In this document: positions 22,779-34,030 of the stretch, piece by piece
How the letters are laid out: every line of letters starts with the position of its first letter
Position numbering within the stretch: the stretch's first letter is position 1
NCBI RefSeq assembly: GCF_033118175.1
Contig: NC_083714.1
Coordinates: forward strand, 14,942,001-15,006,000
DNA: 64,000 nt
Source of the DNA: Dama dama
Lineage: Eukaryota; Chordata; Mammalia; Artiodactyla; Cervidae
Direction of reading: 5' to 3'
Position numbers and translations under genes: made by a program
The notes under the pieces: generated by a model
The model's database searches: none
The model's input: only the letters and a program-made list of their open reading frames with translations
Told to the model about the DNA's origin: nothing

Positions 22779-23460
22779 TTTGGAAAATGACATTACACAC
22801 ATCTTGCAAATGTACACAGAAATGAGCATGAGATGAAGAACAGAGCTTGAGAGCCAAAATGATTGCAAGAGCAGCTCTGTGGCTGCCCGGTACCGAATGC
22901 TGTGAATCTGCAGCATTCACAGTTCACAACACGTTTCACACATGGAGAACTTCTCTAGACTTTGAAGTCCTCTGACCAAAGAAAGCCCTCATCAAATTGT
23001 GGAGGGAGGAAGAGGGATATTAACAGGCACAGGAGATGAAAAGGGTCTGCTCCAGCTGGTTTACATGGGCCTCACCAAACCTACCAGTCCAAGTGGGAAC
23101 AGCAAACCATAAAGGAGGATGCTTTCTTGGAACACTGCTTTTGCATCTCAGCCTAAGAGCAGGCTGGGAATTGCCTGGGAAAATGACAGCAGTGCACATA
23201 AACCCAGGTCCTTGTCTTTTCTCACAATAACTATTCTAAAGGGGCAGCTAAAAATCCCTAAATATGTACTGTCTTTCTCTTTTTCTAAAAAATAATTATT
23301 GGTCATTGGTCAAGCAGAACCTTCTGAGAGTCTCTGAATATCTCAACAGTGCTGCAAGGATAAGTGCTGCTCACTGTGTTTCGATTATGTGTGATTCTGA
23401 GAATTATTCAATTTACAATGTCATCAAATGACCAAAGAGGCTCCCAATTTGCCACTGATT

Positions 23461-23466
23461 TTTATT
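23461..23466 (-). promoter_or_regulatory. DCX: Alternative poly(A) signal candidate
   Basis: AATAAA on the minus strand within TTTAAATAAAAATCAG, about 7.8 kb after the DCX stop. Its position also fits the known 3'UTR length, so it competes with the signal at 22,773. No strong GT-rich element follows it. Confidence 0.35.
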
Positions 23467-26400
23467 TAAAGGTGAGCTGAGTCTTTGATCACAATTCCAT
23501 TCCTTGAAAAATGGTCAATCCTGCTGAGAGACCATTGAGAAGTGTCTTTCTTTCCTCCCCCTTTCTGGTTTGTTTGTTCTTTGCTGACTTTACTTGGCAA
23601 AAATTATTGGGCCCTAAATCAGTTATTTACAACCGTAAGACATCTGGGAGCAGGGGGTGGGAGAAGGCAAGGGAGGGAAGAGGGATCACAAGGAAGAATA
23701 TATTCTTTTCAGAGGTTAAAATGAGCTATTTAAGAAATGTGATGTACAATAATACCATGCATTTACTCTCCAAAGCTAGTCACTAGCAAGCTAACGCCTC
23801 TAACACTACAACCACCAATTACAGCTGTTTTGCTACAGTAACTGAGTTCTAACTACAGCTATAGGGCAGAAAGGGTGGGCTGTTCCATTTTGAACTTTCT
23901 CCCTTTGAAAATGGCCATAAAAGCATTTTCTGTACAAGTTTAATGGCACAAAAAGGTGACCGAAAACATTGTAAAGAACTTACCACACATGAGAAATGCA
24001 AAATTCAATCAAAACATGCATTAGTTGTGTACAAGTCATAAGGGATCATTGGCTTCAAGCTGCAATATATTACAGGACCATACATTGGAGACATTTTGGT
24101 ATAACCTCTTACTTACTCAAATCCCTTTAAGAGAACTTAAAAAGAAATGGCATTGGAAAGGGCATTCCATAAAGTCTTGCTAAGCAGTGACATTCCCAAG
24201 GGCTGTGCACCCTGTTGAATAAATTAGCACCTCCAAGATGGCTTCTTTAGTGCCATTAATTACTCTTATATGGATTGCCTGCATGGGATCATGAAGAATT
24301 GGCATCAATAGTAAATGTTTAGGTGGATTTAGTAACAGAAGGAAAAATAAAATTTAATTATGTGAATGCTTCTGTTTATATTGTGGAATTGCTAAATACC
24401 CTTAACATTTAAACCAATCCCAATTGCCTATCAGTTTAGCTTTAAAAAATTCAGCATTTGGCAAGCCTTAGTGTTTATAAGGTTATTGTGGAGAGCTTAT
24501 TCTGTAACAGTAAAAGTTAAAACAAATTGTCCCCCCACCCCACCCAACACCCCTGTCCAGCCAAACCATATGACAGGAGAAATTACCTGTGGTCTCTCAC
24601 TATATTATATTGCAGCTTTTAAGATTATGAGAAAATCAAACAAAATCAATTCATAGTATTTAGCTGGTATGAATCCATAGGTGGATTTTTCTGTTCAGCT
24701 GATTATTTTTCTGAGCATACTTCACTGCACCACAAAATGGTGGACTAAAATGATCCACAAAGTATTCTGTACAATGCTTGGAAGGCAAAGACCCAAAGAT
24801 ATGTGAGCTATAATGAAACTGTGTGTGAGGATCTGCTTTGATGAATTACAACTGAAAATACTGGAGAAAGGGCCAGGCTCGGATTGCTCCCCACCAACAG
24901 ACTTCTAACGGGACTCTCGTAGGATCAGGGCTCGTTAAGTCTGGAATTAACTACTCATCACCAAGGCAAAATCACAGGGCTAAGATGAGGTATATATCCA
25001 ATACTTAGATAAGGAGGAAGGAAAAAATTAAAAGAGAGAGAATAAAAGAGAGAGAGAATTGCAGAGGACAAAGGATAGATGTCTATATTGTGGAAAGATA
25101 GAGTATAAAACTGAGAGCAAATATGGTGAAGTAGAGAGAGAAAGAAAAGACTGAGATACACAGGGGAGGTAAGGTAGAGAGTGGCAAAAAACCATTGAGT
25201 TCCTCAGATTATTAACCTAGAAATGAGAAGTTCCAATACTTTTAAGTCTTCATCTTAGTTTACAAGATGTTTGCTCTGACTTCTCTGTGCCATCTTTCCT
25301 CTCCCAACTAGACTGTTCTTCTCACTGGGAGCAGGAAGATGCCTTAATTCCCGATGAGAATTCTATACCCTCCAGCCCCAGGCATCCAAGGTAAGACAAG
25401 ATAGCTTCTGATTCCAGAAGATGTTGAAGCCTATAAACTAAGGAATAAAATGTTAGGCAGTTAGAAGGGGTAGGTGATTCAAGAGTCTTGTCATATGATA
25501 ACCAGGGTCACACTAGGAGGCCTGAAAATAAGCAAGAAGCTTATTTACACTCAACTCAAAAGGTTGAATGTAAAGATCACATTAGAACTGTGGGGATGGA
25601 GACAAGTTTGGAGACCAGGGAAGGAGAGACAGAGGAGGAAGTCACCCTTTCCTGAAGAGATAGGAGGAGCAGAATTCTTCAGCCAGATATACTGAAAGAT
25701 TAATTGATGAAGAAGCCTTCTTGTCTCTGAAAAGAAAAAGAGGAAGGGGCTAGGTGAAGCTGTTAAGTCTCAGCCCATAGTAGGTTGCCTGCTGGAGCCA
25801 GTGCTCTGTGGGTTTAGAAATGCATTTTCTTTCCTGAAGATGTGTCTTGCCTGCTGTGTAGCAAGAACCTCCAGCCTTGTATCTACTAGGGAAGTGAGTT
25901 CTGCTAGCCAGAGGAAGAATAAAATTGGGAATTCATTTTTAAGAAATGATTTGTGTTGTCTCAGTCCATTATCATGCCACTTAGAGCTGACATTGAGTGT
26001 TAACATCACCGGACTGGGTCTGGGTCACCCAAAGCCAGAGAACCTGCTGGAGATGTATCTCTAGCCAAAAGGTAGGTGAGCGGAATCAAGGCGGTATCCC
26101 TATTCCAGGTGGTCACACCTATAAGGAAGAGTCAACCCTGCATGGGATTATAGAACTGTGGATGAAGCTACACATGGGGTCTCCTTCTTGGGCAGAGGCA
26201 GAGTGTAACAGCCTCAAAGTTCCACATCAGGAGAGAGACCCAGGAAGCCCAGCAATTATAAGACTCCATGGCTACATAGGAGGTCTCACTTCTGGCATGT
26301 CAGTCGCTAGGTCTTTATTCTCCCTAGGTTCCCAGTACTAAACATTGGGACTCCAACCCCTTGCTAGTCCCAGATGAGCTTCAAAACACGGATGGTTTAC

Positions 26401-27378
26401 TTAGGAAGCCAGCCTAGGCCTCTAGGTCAAATCCCTCAATGCAATGACAATACAAGAGTGAGGCCTGGTCTTAGAAATCCAAATGACTCCATGTGGCCAA
26501 GGACAGGTTCCAGTGGCTTTAAAAGAAAGAAATATGCATGTTTTTTATTGCCATGGTAAACTGGACGGTGGGGGGAGTCATGCAAACACCACTGTCCACT
26601 GCGTCTGTCTGAGGAAGTCCCTTGGCACAGACGTTTTTGAGGTGCACTGAGCTGGAGGAACATTCTCATCAGTGTGCTGGAGCTCATCTTGGAGACATGG
26701 CATGCTTGTACTCTTGTCCAAGGGAGATGTGTGTGTGTGTTTAAGATAAGCTTTTCAGAAATAAATCTGAGGGGGATTAGGGACACGTCCATCCAGAGTA
26801 CTACAGGGACTAAGAAGCTGATGTAATTTTGTTCAAGGCAAACATTTGATTGCTGTCCTAAGACTTGGGTTGGGTGACTCAAAGAAGAATCTGGAGGTTC
26901 AAACCCACTCTTCTTGCCTTCTTCCAATAACAACATGTTTCCTTTAAGGTTCCTTGGTTACCACTGAGGGAGGAGGAGAAGCAAGAAGGAGACAGAATTT
27001 CCAGAGGAGTGGGGGTAAGCCTGGAAGGAGGTCTTTCAGAACTAAACTGATGAATACCTGGTTCCCAGGAAGAACCTCACTGTGGGGAAAGCTACATGTT
27101 CAGATCCTGTTGCCCTGGTTTCTGCCATGGAAGGCCACAGGAGCAGTGTACACAAGATAAGTATGGTGTGTACAGCATATAGCTTGCTATTTTAGTGCAA
27201 ATACAAGGAGTCAATGTTTAACATCAGCCAGGGTACATTTTAGTCACAAAGCCCCTTGCTTATACCTGGAAATTGTCTCCATCGATGCAGGATGGCTATG
27301 GGAAAATTGTGGATGAGCACAACCACAGCAAGGTCAGGTTATTTTCTCTAGCTAGTCTCATCCCCATATTTTAAAAGA

Positions 27379-27446
27379 AATCACCAAAATACTGTCAAGT
27401 AATTAGTCTCCAATTTAAAAAAATAAATTAATTAAAAAAATAAATC
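27379..27446 (+). repeat. Bovine-type L1 tail in the DCX 3'UTR
   Basis: AATACTGTCAAGTAATTAGT, then CTCCAATTTAAAAAAATAAA with an A-rich tail, is the extreme 3' end of a ruminant L1, truncated to under 70 bp. It is antisense to DCX. Confidence 0.75.
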
Positions 27447-27462
27447 ATTGCTAGGGAATGGT

Positions 27463-27595
27463 GCTGTGCTGTGCTTGGTCGCTTCAGCTGTGTTCGACTC
27501 TTTGTGACCCCATGGACTGTAGCCCGACAGGCTCCTCTGTCCATGGGGATTCTTCAGGCAAGAATACTGGAGTAGGTTGCCTTGCCCTCCTCCAG
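27463..27595 (-). mobile_element. Bov-A SINE in the DCX 3'UTR
   Basis: Copy in the same orientation as DCX, lacking the tRNA-like head: GCTGTGTTCGACTCTTTGTG, GGCTCCTCTGTCCATGGGGA, AGAATACTGGAGTAGGTTGC. AGGGAATGGT at 27,453-27,462 and 27,599-27,608 is the target duplication. Ruminant-specific, so human DCX should lack it. Confidence 0.93.
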
Positions 27596-27674
27596 GCCAG
27601 GGAATGGTAGCCACACTCATTTAAAAAATACTGAAAAGTCATCTCAGAAAGTCAGGATAAACAAAGCTATTATT

Positions 27675-27722
27675 TCTCCCTCCCTCCCTCCCTTCTTTCC
27701 TTCTTTCCTTCCTTCCTTCCCC
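27675..27722. repeat. CCTT/CCCT polypyrimidine tract
   Basis: About 48 bp of pure C and T (CTCC and CTTT/CCTT units). On the DCX transcript it is a GA-rich purine tract. Confidence 0.95.
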
Positions 27723-28112
27723 TGCTCTAGGAACAAGAAACATTTACCTCAGCCTTCAAAGACCAACCCATAAGAGATGAGATGAAGTGAACTGACTGGA
27801 GAAACCAGTCTTCCCCCATCCCGTTTGAACAGAGCAGGAGCTCCGGGGACTCTTCTGAGGACTCCTCAAGGTGGGCAGGGATCACCGGTGCTTGATGGAC
27901 GAGGGCAGCAATCCCACTATTTCTGTTGGTCCTCAATCCCTGCTTCTCTCTGGGGACATCTGCAGTCCATGTGGATGGGAATCATGTGAATATATGGAGA
28001 AAGAGCTGTATTAGGTTGCTGGGTGGATTTCCCACTGAGATCAGGGCAGCAGCATATGGCTCCAAGATGCAACATGACCCTGGGAAAGAATTCTCAGGAG
28101 CCTAGTGGAAGG

Positions 28113-28318
28113 CAATACAGTTCAGTGGGAAAGGCCTTGGAATGGGAGCCAGGAGATGTGAGTTCTAATCCCAGCCCTGGCCCTAGCCAGCTGTGTGACC
28201 TTGGGGAAATTACTTTACCATTGCATCTCCGTTCCTGGCCTGAAAATGAGCAATTTGGAGTAATGATATGATCTGAAGATTCCTTCCAGCTTGAAAACTG
28301 TATGATTCAGTCTAGGCT
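28113..28318 (+). repeat. MIR SINE in the DCX 3'UTR (antisense)
   Basis: AATGGGAGCCAGGAGATGTG, CAGCTGTGTGACCTTGGGGA, a GAAAATGAGCAATTTGGAGT block: well-preserved MIR. It is antisense to DCX and is the only ancient repeat I recognise in the UTR. Confidence 0.85.
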
Positions 28319-28536
28319 AATACTAAAGTCCGTAAGGACACAAAGCAGTCATGCTAATGGCTATCCTTTCCAAAACAGTGAAGAGAAAAGGAACTTTTCT
28401 CTCAATTTACCCCTAGTTAACACTACTTATGAAGTTGTTCAGCCCAGCCCCATATATACATATTCCCCTTCTTTGTCCCTATTTCTATTTCTGTAAGGGA
28501 GAAAAATCAGGAGGTAGGAACAAGCAATAGATGGAT

Positions 28537-28571
28537 TGTGTGTGTGTGTGTGTGTGTGTGTGCATGTGTGT
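28537..28571. repeat. TG microsatellite
   Basis: About 13 uninterrupted TG units followed by GCATGTGTGT, in the DCX 3'UTR (CA on the transcript). Confidence 0.97.
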
Positions 28572-29596
28572 CTAAGAGGGAGGAAGAATGGGGGGAGTGG
28601 TGGCAAATCCTTGCTGAATGACTTGCTATTTGCTGACTGTGCAGAAGGTAATACAACGGGACATTTGTGGTAAAACTGGATTGGGTAAAATTGTGAATGA
28701 ATGACAGGACTGAAGGAGCTCAGTAACAACCAGATTTTGTACTTTTTTGCTTTGAAAATGGGCCAATTTAAAATGCAGTTGTTAAAGGCTTGAATTTTGA
28801 ACTAGACCAAAGTCCCCTAAAGTGGCAATACAGAAACCTGTCCTTATTTGTTATTTTTTTAAAATATAGAAATTCTATTATTATTATAGAAGATAATAAT
28901 AGAAATGCATTGATTATTATAGAAGGTTGAAAGATCATTCTGAAGAAAATATGGCCACTGAATATTTTCTAATGGTACATGTGGCACAAACAAGGGAATG
29001 CTCAGAGAGGTAGCCTAGGGCATGGACATGAGGAAATCTGCGTTTCTCCTCTGGTCCTGCTCTTTAACAGATGGTCATTTGGCTGCCTCAGCCTGCCTTT
29101 CATCTTAAATTGAAGGACTTGGACAAAATGATATCTAGAGAAAGACTGTGGGTGGAATCTTTGGGGAATCTGGTCTGCAATTTAGATACCGACCTCCTAC
29201 GACTCTCTACAGCCTCCAACCCAAGTACCAATTTTTCCCAGTTAACTACAAATTTTTGGGGGAAGCATGAAGCAAAACTTTAGCTTCCAGAAAGAAGTAG
29301 CGGGTAAGTAAAATGGGCTTCTTAATGATTTCTAACAGCTTACAAATAAAGGAGAGGGGGCAAAAAGAGATTCTCATACTTCGGGGTTTTTCAATGACCA
29401 GTTTTATCAGGAATCAGTACCACCATCATCTAGATCTTCCTTGTAGCTAAGGGCATCTGAAGCTTGTCTCGGGGCATCTGATCTACCCCTTCCATAAGTG
29501 CATTTCCTCCTACACAGTGCACATCAGCAATGCCATAAAGTTGCCACTGATTCATGTCAGGGTGTCCTGTAATATCTCCTAAATATGAATCAGCTA

Positions 29597-29660
29597 TGTG
29601 CGTGTGTGCATGCATGCATGCATGCACACACACACCCACACCCACACCCACACACACACC
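29597..29660. repeat. GT/GCAT/CA compound microsatellite with palindrome
   Basis: A GTGTGTGCA stretch passes into GCAT repeats and then CACACAC/CACCCA units. Positions 29,602-29,631 are a perfect 30-bp self-complementary palindrome. Confidence 0.97.
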
Positions 29661-30385
29661 CCAAGCTCATTCCAGTTAAAGCAGAGGAACAAATGCAAGT
29701 CATTCAATAGCCAAACAGAAGCTTGACTTTGAATGTTGCACCTTTCCAACTATCTGAACAATTACAATGAAATAAGGATATCTTCATATCTGCTAAAAGC
29801 AAACACAGAATTGGCATGCATGGCTTTCACTTAAATTTAGTTGTCTTTGCCATTATGGGCTATGATTATAGACAAAAAGCAGTGTTATGAACCTGTACCT
29901 CAAAGACTGAGAAATATTTCAAATGATCAGTCCTTATAGCAAAGAGAAAGGATTCTGTGTCTTCAGTATGAAATATCAGGAATATAGATAAAAAAGAGCT
30001 GCTTAAAATATGCCGTAACATTTCGTTTAAAATATAATTAGAATGTCTGGTCCACATTGAAATTATTAATGTAAGCATAACTGTTAAAAAGTTATCAAAA
30101 GACTGATTCTATTGAATTGGCCTCTGCTATTCATTTTGTTTTTTTTTTTTTCCTGGAAGTTTCTGTTTGGCAGTGACAGCATGATTTCTAAACTACATTA
30201 TTCTTCTGCATTTTTTTTTGGTAAATTTTCTGCATGTGTTTTTTAGACAAAAGAAAAATCACCAGTTTATAAAAAAGGAGCCTGAAGAGTTTGCTCCTGA
30301 AATACAGACACAAGGTTTTATAAAAAGGATATTGGTTTCTTGCTATAAAAAGCGACTGAAAGGTGTCAGACCTGAAAACAAATTC

Positions 30386-30393
30386 TCACAGTG
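30386..30393 (-). promoter_or_regulatory. miR-128 seed match (8-mer) in DCX 3'UTR
   Basis: On the transcript strand the sequence is CACTGTGA, a full 8-mer match to the miR-128 seed, about 0.9 kb after the stop codon. miR-128 has been reported to repress DCX in neuronal cells, so the site has a plausible role. A single seed match can occur by chance. Confidence 0.45.
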
Positions 30394-31275
30394 TTTTCAG
30401 TGTTGGCTGTTTACAAGGCATTCAATAGAACAGAGATAGATGGATACCGTACAGTTTGTGTCCTAACTCGCTAGGGTAGACAGCCTCTTAGAGGACCCAG
30501 GTATATGAAAGCCCCTCACCCCCAACTGTTATTAATTGCTTATTGACTCTAAATTGCCCCAGTGGAGATGTTGACAAGGAATTCACTGTGCTTTATAAAC
30601 ACTATTGAAATGTCTACAGTGTTTTCCAATTTTGCCTAGTCTCTTTAAGATATCCTACACCAGGGTCCTAAGCCTCTGGAGTCAGAATGACAAGTTGCTG
30701 GTGCTTCTCCCTCTTGGCATCCAGAATTAGTGCTAAACAACAAACTAGAGTTTCAATTAGGAGTGAAGTGCCAGGCTGGGGAGCTGCCTTGCCGTCCTCC
30801 CAGGATCCTCCAGCTTTCTTGAGATGGGGAGACAAGGGACGCTTATGTTTGTCACTCTTGAATTTGCCAAAGATTTTCCCCTCCCTGCCACCACACACAT
30901 CTTAAGTGCTATGTGTGTAAAAAACTCTCTGCAGAGGGAAGGCTGTCACAGATGAGGAAAGCGAGATGGGGGAAAATAATGCAGGTGCCTAAGTATCCAA
31001 TAGAAAGATCATGGACTAGTACATTTTGCATCCCTGGAAAGTTACCCCCAAAGGATGGTTATCAATCTATCTCTTATAACTGGTAACTGTGGATCAGTGG
31101 CCCAGAGGAGAAATCACAGGAAAATAAACCCAACATATTACAGTGTGTTTTTAAAAGTAACAACAACAACAACAAAATAAAAATTTGAAAGCACCAATAG
31201 CCCTGTTGGACACTTGAGCAGAAGTACCCTATTGTAATGGTAAGCTTGCATTTGTATTCTGGACTCTCTCCTCCT

Positions 31276-31332
31276 TCACATGGAATCACCAAGTGAGTCT
31301 GAGTCATCCAAGGACAGAGGCAGGTACAGGTC
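31276..31332 (-). CDS. DCX: Doublecortin, terminal coding exon with stop codon
   Basis: Minus-strand exon whose coding part is 57 nt: DLYLPLSLDDSDSLGDSM then TGA at 31276-31278. This is the exact C-terminus I know for doublecortin (residues 343-360 of the short isoform). The acceptor is TCTTACAG|GACC, with a T-rich tract upstream, and it joins in phase 0 after the RKHK of the preceding exon. The exon continues into the long 3'UTR. An old L1 remnant in the intron begins only about 80 nt upstream of this acceptor. The acidic tail has no known catalytic role. The reading frame is open through the acceptor up to 31554, but that part is intronic. Confidence 0.97.
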   Translation of the reverse strand, partial: DLYLPLSLDDSDSLGDSM

Positions 31333-31411
31333 CTGTAAGAAGATAAGAGATAAAGTTAACTCTCCTTTTCTTAACATCTTGGGCTCTGTAATGGGCAAGA
31401 TTATGTGACTG

Positions 31412-32872
31412 CTTTTTTTTAAACTAACATTTTCTCTAATTTTTATTTTGAAATATAGATTCACAGGAATTTGAAGTACAAGAAGGTAGCTTTGCACAAT
31501 GTATCCTTCATTCAATTTCCCCCAATGGTAACAATCTTGCAGTTTTCCATGCATTCATGTATGTGTATGTGTGTGTGTCCGTATGTGGGTATAGTATAGT
31601 CGTATATGACTTTATCATATATGTATATTTGTATGACCATCATGACAGTCGAGATACAGAACTGTAGCCTCACCAAAGGGCTCCTGCGTGCTACCCCTTT
31701 ATAGCCACATCTGCCCCTCCCCCATCCCTAAGCCTTGGCAAACAGTGTTCTGTTTTCCATCTCTACAATTTTGTCATTTCAGATGTTATATAAATGGAAG
31801 CATACAGTATATAACCTTTTGGGATTGGCTTTTCCCATCAGCATAATTCCCTGGAGATTCATTAAGCTGTTGCCTGTAAGAGTAGTTCACTCCTTTATAT
31901 TGCTGAGCAATATTCCATGGATGTACCACGGTTTATTTAACCATTCATTGGTTGAAGGACATGTGGGATGATTCCAGTTGTAGGCTATTATAAATAATAC
32001 AGCTATAAACATCCATGCACAGATTTTTGTGTCAACATAGTTTTCAGTTCTCTGGGAGAACTGCTCAAGAGTACAATTTCTAAGTTGTGTATTAATTGCA
32101 TGTTTAGCTTGGTAAAGACTGCCATATTGTTTTCCAGAGTGACTGTATCATTTACATTCTCACCAGAAAAGTATTAGTGATCTAGTTTATTCTCATTGCC
32201 ACCAGGATTTGGTGTTTTCACTACTTTTTATTTTAGCCAGTCTTGTGGGATTATAGTGATATCCCATTGTGGTTTTAATTGGCATTTCCCTGATGACTAA
32301 TGATGTTAAACATCTTTTCATGTGCATAATTGACATCTATAATTCCTCCTGAGTTCAGTTGAAGAAAACATTCCTCAGAAATGTTTCTTCATGTCTTTTA
32401 TTCATTTTTAACTAGATTTTTCTTACTGTTGAGTTTTAACAGTTATTTTTATATTCTATATATGGCTTTGGTTAGATACATGGCTTGCAGTCTGCAGCTT
32501 ATCTTTTCATAACTTTTGCACGGTCTTTGAGAGCAAAAGTTTTCAATTTTTATGAGGTCCAATTTGTCTAATTCATCATATTTTTCTTTTACAGGTTGCA
32601 CTTTTTATTGTCATATCTAAGAACTCTAGCCAAACATCAGAAGATTTCCTCCTGTATTTCATTTCTAAATGTTTTACATTTACAATTATAATCCACTTTT
32701 CAGTTAATTTTTACATAAGATGTGAGGTTTAGGTTGGGATGATTTTTTTTTTTTTTTGCCTAAGGATATCCAATTTCCCCAGCGCTATTTATTGAAAAAG
32801 CTATCTTTCTTCCACTCATTGACTTTCTTACCTTTGTCAAAAATCAGTTGTAGATATATAAGTGGATTCATT
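31412..32872 (-). repeat. Old L1 (L1M), ORF2 end and 3'UTR
   Basis: Antisense on the plus strand: GCTGAGCAATATTCCATGGA, TTAACCATTCATTGGTTGAA, CATTGTGGTTTTAATTGGCA, then GCTATTTATTGAAAAAGCTA. It has the same orientation as DCX and its edge is about 80 nt from the terminal exon acceptor. Confidence 0.88.
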
Positions 32873-33130
32873 TCAGGCTTCCAGAGAGCTGCCAGACCCT
32901 GAACAAATGGATAACCCAGAAAATGTACCCCATCACCTAATTCCAATTTATTCCTTAATACTTCCATTTCCCACCAGGAACTAGGATTCATGACTCCAAT
33001 ACTGCCCCAAGTCTTGTCTATGTCTTGAGGAGATGGGATGATATGGCAAAGGTTTTTTTCTACTGTTCCCAGAGCTTTATTTGGAGATCCTTGTGGTTAC
33101 TTGTAGACTTACTTCCCACATTGTCTAAAT

Positions 33131-33318
33131 CAGTGCTTTTCAAATCTCTCTCTCTCAGTCTCTTTCTCACTTCTCGTTTAAATTTTCTATTCAAATGAAA
33201 TTTTTCTTGGAAGCCAAATACATGAGACAAATAGAAGCGTAGTTGTTTTGGTTAAATCAGACATGGGGGAGGCAGAATCTCACCCATCCCCAAATGAAGT
33301 ACCGTTTGAAAACCACTG
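33131..33318. repeat. hAT-type MITE-like element
   Basis: A 188-bp element with inverted ends CAGTGCTTTTCAAA and TTTGAAAACCACTG, in the MER5/Charlie style. No coding capacity. I could not match 8-bp target duplications. Confidence 0.65.
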
Positions 33319-33639
33319 TTTTCATTTACATTATCAGCAAGATACTAAAGGAAACTGGAAATTTGAGGGTCAAGTCTCTGGGTGATTAAGAGGCTTTCTT
33401 TGGTATAAACACAGAACTTCAGTAGAGAGCTGTCCAAGAGAATTAGAGAATGCAAAATTTCCTTGAGGTAAAGGAAAAAGTGAAGATGATGAAGGGGGAT
33501 GAGAATAGGGAGGAGAGGGACTTATTTATCTAACATTGAGAATGCTTTTTGCTGAGAAAGGATAGGAAGTCTGTTAGGCCACTTAGAATGGAAACAGAAG
33601 TAAAGTATACTCAGAAATCTGAGGGTGTAGTTAAGTAGT

Positions 33640-33735
33640 ACTCTGACACTGAATAAGTCTTTAAGTCTTGGTTTCTTCATCAAGAAAATGCAGAATGTAC
33701 AATCTATAAGGTCTCCACCAGCTCTGAGGACACTC
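33640..33735 (+). repeat. MIR-family fragment
   Basis: TCTTGGTTTCTTCATCAAGA and AGGTCTCCACCAGCTCTGAG resemble the end of MIR3. Confidence 0.5.
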
Positions 33736-33757
33736 AAAGGAAGACTGAATCATTAAA

Positions 33758-33790
33758 ACACATACACACACACACATACACACACACAAC
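33758..33790. repeat. CA microsatellite
   Basis: CACATACACACACACACATA-type repeat, interrupted by T. Confidence 0.95.
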
Positions 33791-33847
33791 AAAGGCAACT
33801 GTAGCAAATGGATTCACTTCTCACCAACCCGCCATCCCTACACTGTA

Positions 33848-34030
33848 AATCAGGTGTTGGAAAACTTTCTCTGTAAAGGGCTAGATAGTAAATACTTTAG
33901 GCTCTCTTTGCTGGTCACATATGGTCTCTGTCACACACTTTCCTTGGGTTTTGTTTCTTTTGCAACCCTTTAAAGATGTAAGAAACTTTTTTTTTACATT
34001 GGGGTGCCATCCAAAACAATCAGGCCATAC
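33848..34030 (+). repeat. hAT-Charlie-type remnant
   Basis: GTGTTGGAAAACTTTCTCTG, TAAAGGGCTAGATAGTAAAT, TTTAGGCTCTCTTTGCTGGT match a common hAT end of mammals; the other end is decayed. Confidence 0.65.

Larger units (their letters stand above)
22750..31275 (-). other. DCX: DCX 3' untranslated region (inferred extent)
   Basis: The stretch after the DCX stop is unusually poor in repeats for this window, as expected for a conserved exon, and DCX mRNAs are known to have a very long 3'UTR of roughly 8 kb. I place its end near 22,750 because of the AATAAA at 22,778-22,773 with a C- and T-rich tract just beyond it. Within it I see one MIR (28,113-28,318), a bovine L1 tail (27,379-27,446), one SINE (27,463-27,595), a CCTT tract, TG and CA repeats and a 30-bp palindrome. 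Earlier AATAAA hexamers at 23,461-23,466 and 26,544-26,549 could give shorter forms. The extent is inference; the sequence alone cannot prove transcription. Confidence 0.7.

Noticed and set aside
26544..26549. AATAAA on the DCX strand as the main poly(A) site
   Set aside because: It lies in the middle of the repeat-poor block, would give a much shorter 3'UTR than is known for DCX, and has no clear downstream element. It may be a minor site.
29597..29660. Regularly spaced short repeats, considered as an array
   Set aside because: It is a compound microsatellite, without spacers of any kind; not a CRISPR array, and the genome is mammalian.
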